From positions 3,427 through 67,426 of the forward strand of contig JBFKAE010000002.1 in assembly GCA_041621755.1 (NCBI GenBank): a stretch of 64,000 nucleotides of DNA. Reading direction: 5' to 3'. The translations under genes were made by a program, and so were the position numbers. This document shows, piece by piece, positions 60,945 through 64,000 of this stretch. The DNA comes from Sphingosinicella sp041621755. Its GTDB lineage: Bacteria; Pseudomonadota; Alphaproteobacteria; Sphingomonadales; Sphingomonadaceae. Each line of letters opens with the position of its first letter. Position 1 is the stretch's first letter. The notes below the pieces were generated by a model that saw only the letters and a list, made by a program, of their open reading frames with translations, made no database searches and had not been told where the DNA came from.

Positions 60945-61956
60945 TGGAACGCTTGGTGAGCGGCGGCGACAATTGCCGTGGCCGGAGGGCAAGCGATTTC
61001 GGATCCTGTCCATTGATGGCGGCGGCATTCGGGGAATCCTGCCCGCGTCGATTCTGGCGGAGTTCGAACGGCAGTATCTGGGCGGACACTCCGTTGGTGA
61101 CTATTTCGATCTGATCGCCGGTACATCCACGGGGGGAATAATCGCCCTCGGGCTTTCGATCGGGCTGCCTGCTTCCGACATTCTCCAAGTCTATTTTGAT
61201 CACGGCGAAGAGATTTTTCCATCGGCCAGGCCGCCCCTGGAAGGGCTCAAGCGAGTTTGGGCCAAGGTTCGATCGCTGGCATATTACCAGTATGACCGAG
61301 AGCCGCTTGAACGTGAACTGCGCCGGATTTTTGGCGCGCGCCCGTTTGGAGATGCCCAGCGTCGACTTTGCATTCCTTCTTTCGACGGCTTCACCGAGGT
61401 CAACATATTCAAGACGCCGCATCATCCCGATTTCAAGCTCGATTGGCGCGAAGAAATGGTCACAGTCGCGCTCGCGACATCTGCTGCTCCTACCTATTTC
61501 TCGATCTACAGGGATGGCCAGCGACGGTTCGCAGACGGAGGCGTGTGGGCGAACAATCCGGTGATGGTCGCACTGGTCGATGCGCTCAGTTGCAACGCAC
61601 TCGATCGCGATCAGATCGATATCCTGTCGCTGGGATGCGGTGACGCCGAATTGACGATTTCGGATGTACAGGTCCTGCGCGGAGGCTTGTGGCATTGGCG
61701 CGATATCGTTTCGTCAGCGATGCATCTCTTCAGCCAGAATGCGCTTGGGCAAGCCGGGCTACTCATTGGCCGTGATCGGCTCATTCGCTTGAATGCGCCA
61801 CTGCTGCCCGATGGTCCGATCGGTTTGGACGACGTGAAGCGGGCGAAGGCAGAGCTGCCCAATGTGGCGAAGGAACTGGCCCTTGCGAATGGGCCAGCGG
61901 TGGCGTCCCGGTTCTTCAATGAGAAGGCCGAGCCTTACGCTCCCTTTCATCCATAA
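60907..61956 (+). CDS. CapV-like patatin phospholipase, CBASS effector
   Basis: A 349-residue phospholipase. LSIDGGGIRGILPAS is the oxyanion loop, GTSTGG holds Ser74 and FADGGVWANNP holds Asp210, together the Ser-Asp dyad of patatins. In CBASS, CapV is switched on by the cyclic nucleotide and degrades the inner membrane, killing the infected cell. GGAGG stands before the ATG at 60907; the longer frame begins at GTG 60877. All key residues look intact. Confidence 0.9.
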   Translation: MEPSDQRPLRRSDGTLGERRRQLPWPEGKRFRILSIDGGGIRGILPASILAEFERQYLGGHSVGDYFDLIAGTSTGGIIALGLSIGLPASDILQVYFDHGEEIFPSARPPLEGLKRVWAKVRSLAYYQYDREPLERELRRIFGARPFGDAQRRLCIPSFDGFTEVNIFKTPHHPDFKLDWREEMVTVALATSAAPTYFSIYRDGQRRFADGGVWANNPVMVALVDALSCNALDRDQIDILSLGCGDAELTISDVQVLRGGLWHWRDIVSSAMHLFSQNALGQAGLLIGRDRLIRLNAPLLPDGPIGLDDVKRAKAELPNVAKELALANGPAVASRFFNEKAEPYAPFHP

Positions 61957-62004
61957 GCTGTTTGATCTGCTTGGGCCGTGGGAGACGGTTTTCGTCACCA
62001 CCCC

Positions 62005-62078
62005 GTCCGAAATCCCTCTACATTTTTCGGACAATGGCGGTTTGGATCGTGTCCGAAGTTATGCTACATATTTCGGAC
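62005..62078 (+). promoter_or_regulatory. Duplicated inverted-repeat operator of abiE
   Basis: GTCCGAA (62005-62011) with TTCGGAC (62026-62032), and GTCCGAA (62051-62057) with TTCGGAC (62072-62078). Both pairs have exactly the same 14-base spacing and repeat every 46 bases; the last site abuts the ATG at 62079. AbiEi proteins are known to bind two inverted repeats and repress their own operon. Confidence 0.75.
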
Positions 62079-62729
62079 ATGGACAGGATCTCGCCCGGAC
62101 TGAAAGCGCAAATTCTCGACCGCGTAAGCCGAGCGGCGGCGAACACTGTCTGGACACCGGCCGACTTCCTCGACCTTGCCGGCCGCGATGCGGTCGACAA
62201 GACCCTCCAGCGTTTGGTCAAATGGGGCGAGCTGCGCCGGATCGATCGCGGCCTCTATGACAAACCGCAGTTCAACAGCCTGACCCGGCAGGACAATGCC
62301 CCCGATCCGCGAGCGGTCATCGACGCCGTCGCACGGCGTGATCAGATCCGTGTCCTGGTCGACGGGATGACTGCTGCAAACGATCTCGGCTTAACCAATG
62401 CCGTACCGGCGAAGATCGTCGTGCACAGCGAAGCGCGGCCCAAGTCGATCAAGCTCGGCAACCTCACCATCGAGTTCAGAATGACCGCGGCAAGCAAACT
62501 CTATTGGGCGGGACGCCCGGCCATGAGGATCGTCCAGGCGCTGCACTGGCTGCGCGATACAATGTCGACGGACGACATGGGACAATGGCGCGAGCGACTT
62601 GCCACCCTTCTCGGCAACCCCACCCACGGCGCAGCTTTGCGCGCTGATCTTGCCGAGGGGCTGCCAACGCTCCCGACCTGGATGCAGGAGCTGCTCCGTC
62701 CGCTCGTCTCGGAAGCGCCCAGCGAATGA
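62079..62729 (+). CDS. abiEi: AbiEi-like antitoxin (type IV TA)
   Basis: A 216-residue protein. RVSRAAANTVWTPADFLDLA and GRDAVDKTLQRLVKWGELRR form the N-terminal winged helix, and GLYDKPQFNSLT the start of the second domain, as in AbiEi/DUF6088 antitoxins. It represses its operon and antagonises AbiEii. Start choices at 62034, 62061 and 62079 are possible; 62079 gives the family-like length and follows the operator. It overlaps abiEii by four bases. Confidence 0.85.
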   Translation: MDRISPGLKAQILDRVSRAAANTVWTPADFLDLAGRDAVDKTLQRLVKWGELRRIDRGLYDKPQFNSLTRQDNAPDPRAVIDAVARRDQIRVLVDGMTAANDLGLTNAVPAKIVVHSEARPKSIKLGNLTIEFRMTAASKLYWAGRPAMRIVQALHWLRDTMSTDDMGQWRERLATLLGNPTHGAALRADLAEGLPTLPTWMQELLRPLVSEAPSE

Positions 62730-63772
62730 ACTCCGCCTTCGATGAAGTGCTGCGCGCAGACACGGCCACCCGGACGGGGCTCTATACGGCGACTGCGCAA
62801 CGCCTCGGCACGACCCCGCAAAACGTCGAGAAGGATTTCTGGGTTTGCTGGACCCTTGATGCGCTATTCAACGGGATCGAAGACGGACCCCGCCTGCTGT
62901 TCAAGGGCGGAACTTCGCTGTCGAAGGGGTTCGGGTTGATCGAGCGGTTCTCCGAAGACATCGACGTGACAGTCTTCCGCGATGATCTCGGCGTGCCCGC
63001 GACCATCGCGGAATTGGCTGCACTGAGCCGCAAGAAGCGGGAAGCCGCGCTCGACGCAATCAAAGCCGCCTGTGAAACCCATATCAACGGACCAATGAAG
63101 GCGCGCCTCGCGCAAATCTGCGCCGACACCTGCGCGCGCGCAGGCCTCGAAGCGCAGTCAATTCGGGTCGAGGCCGACGCCCGGGATGGCCAGACCTTGC
63201 TCCTGGTATATCCCAGCATCACCCCCGAGGACGCCTACATCGCCAAGTCGGTGAAGATCGAGTCGGGCGCAAAGTCGGCGCTCGATCCCAATTCGGTCCG
63301 AACCATTGTGCCCTACGTCGACGCTGACGCCGTCGACCTCGACCTCGCCGTGCCGGGCGTAACTGTGGTCGATGCCGAGCGAACCTTCTGGGACAAGGTC
63401 GTCATCCTGCATGGCCTGAGGCGATGGTTCGAAATCCGGGGGCAGCTGCGGGGCGACGGTCAGCGTATTTCTCGCCACTATTACGACCTGTTCCGCCTGC
63501 TCCAATCGGAGATCGGCCAAGCGGCCCTGGCAAACCGCGCGCTTGGTGAAGACTGCGTCGCCCATGCCCGCATGTTCTTCAATCGCCCGGACTTCGATCT
63601 GGCGACCGCGCAGGCCCCGACATTTGCCTTGTGCCCGGAGGGAAAGATGACGGATGCCTTGCGCCAGGACTATCGCGCCATGAGCACCATGATCCTCGGC
63701 GAGCCGCCGCACTTTGATGCAGTCGTTGAGGCGATCGCCAACCTGCAAGATACTCTGAACGCGGCAGCATGA
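62726..63772 (+). CDS. abiEii: AbiEii/AbiGii-family nucleotidyltransferase toxin
   Basis: A 348-residue toxin. The motif LLFKGGTSLSKGFGLIERFS followed by EDID is the catalytic G-G-T-S-L-x-K ... S-x-D-I-D core of AbiEii. Downstream KSVKIESGAK and VVDAERTFWDKVVILHGLRR are also conserved. It transfers nucleotides to an RNA (tRNA acceptor stems in studied homologues) and arrests phage-infected cells. Key residues are present. The following gene starts inside its stop codon. Confidence 0.92.
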   Translation: MNSAFDEVLRADTATRTGLYTATAQRLGTTPQNVEKDFWVCWTLDALFNGIEDGPRLLFKGGTSLSKGFGLIERFSEDIDVTVFRDDLGVPATIAELAALSRKKREAALDAIKAACETHINGPMKARLAQICADTCARAGLEAQSIRVEADARDGQTLLLVYPSITPEDAYIAKSVKIESGAKSALDPNSVRTIVPYVDADAVDLDLAVPGVTVVDAERTFWDKVVILHGLRRWFEIRGQLRGDGQRISRHYYDLFRLLQSEIGQAALANRALGEDCVAHARMFFNRPDFDLATAQAPTFALCPEGKMTDALRQDYRAMSTMILGEPPHFDAVVEAIANLQDTLNAAA

Positions 63773-64000
63773 AGGGGTTCCTCCAGCGCTTGTTCGGGGG
63801 CGATGGCCCGAGCGACAAGTCGCCCGCGCTGCCAGAGTTCGCCAGTCCGCTTGAAATTAAACCCTTCTCCCATGGCTTGGTCAGAATCCCGGCGCTCGAC
63901 TTCTTTGGCCCCCACGCCGCATCGTCAAACGGCAGGTTTCACCTCATTTGGCTGGATAGAAACCCCGAGGGCACAACTGGCGGTCATCGGTATGAGGGAC
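63769..64000 (+). CDS. Unknown gene coupled to abiEii, partial
   Basis: At least 77 residues, cut by the window end. It begins MKGFLQRLFGGDGPSDKSPA, then a strand-rich part (KPFSHGLVRIPALDFFGPHA; GRFHLIWLDRNPEGTTGGHR). No family recognised. The ATG overlaps the abiEii stop by four bases, so the gene is probably translated with it and may be a third component or another defence gene. Confidence 0.55.
   Translation, partial: MKGFLQRLFGGDGPSDKSPALPEFASPLEIKPFSHGLVRIPALDFFGPHAASSNGRFHLIWLDRNPEGTTGGHRYEG

Noticed and set aside
1..64000. CRISPR arrays, tRNA or rRNA genes
   Set aside because: No regularly spaced direct repeats and no cloverleaf or rRNA-like sequence were seen by eye. A covariance-model search would settle the tRNA question.

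Overview
The window looks like part of a large conjugative plasmid, or an integrated copy of one, from a high-GC alphaproteobacterium, most likely a sphingomonad (Novosphingobium, Sphingobium or Sphingopyxis type). The reasons are an F-type transfer operon with the gene order I recall from sphingomonad plasmids such as pNL1, GC-rich codon use, a DUF5818 protein, a DUF1173/DUF2493/Ssb accessory block, and metal genes of the kind common in that group. No replication initiator, partition genes, rRNA, tRNA or CRISPR array is visible, so the plasmid assignment is inference.

Layout. (1) 1-11.9 kb is metal and stress cargo: a TFIIB-type zinc-finger protein, an SRPBCC protein, two lipoproteins (one MliC-like), a universal stress protein, an isoprenylcysteine-methyltransferase-like membrane enzyme, a MerR-family regulator divergent from a CDF transporter and a cytochrome c-FTR1 permease (a lead-type pbrR/pbrT arrangement), a DmeF-like Co/Ni exporter, and a TonB-dependent siderophore receptor whose stop codon is the exact target of an IS5-family insertion. 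(2) 12.3-35.0 kb is the mating-pair-formation region: a VirB1-like transglycosylase, two small reverse-strand genes, a palindrome-rich promoter region, then traA-L-E-K-B-dsbC-V-C, trbI, an S26 peptidase, traW-U, trbC, traN-F-H-G, mostly translationally coupled. A MazE/MazF-type toxin-antitoxin pair sits antisense inside this operon. (3) 35-43.1 kb holds a DUF4143 ATPase and the DNA-processing genes (ribbon-helix-helix protein, TraD, TraI relaxase) on the minus strand, in the trwA-trwB-trwC order, next to a gene-free AT-rich stretch that is the best oriT candidate. (4) 43.6-57.6 kb has the features of a leading region: ssb, SLOG/DUF2493, DUF1173 and several plasmid-conserved unknowns. Many are transcribed towards the putative oriT, and two are preceded by a repeated ~150-bp element with a covarying stem-loop. 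It also holds a cluster of toxin-antitoxin genes (HipBA, RHH-PIN, Phd-ParE) and several antitoxins without toxins. (5) 57.8-64 kb is an anti-phage island: a CapH/CapP-like regulator pair divergent from a three-gene short type II CBASS (CD-NTase, E2-like protein, patatin phospholipase), then an AbiEi/AbiEii system and an unidentified coupled gene cut by the window end.

Together: the transfer genes build an F-like pilus and process DNA; the leading-region genes probably act just after entry in the recipient; the toxin-antitoxin, CBASS and AbiE systems stabilise the element and defend the host; the metal genes are selectable cargo.
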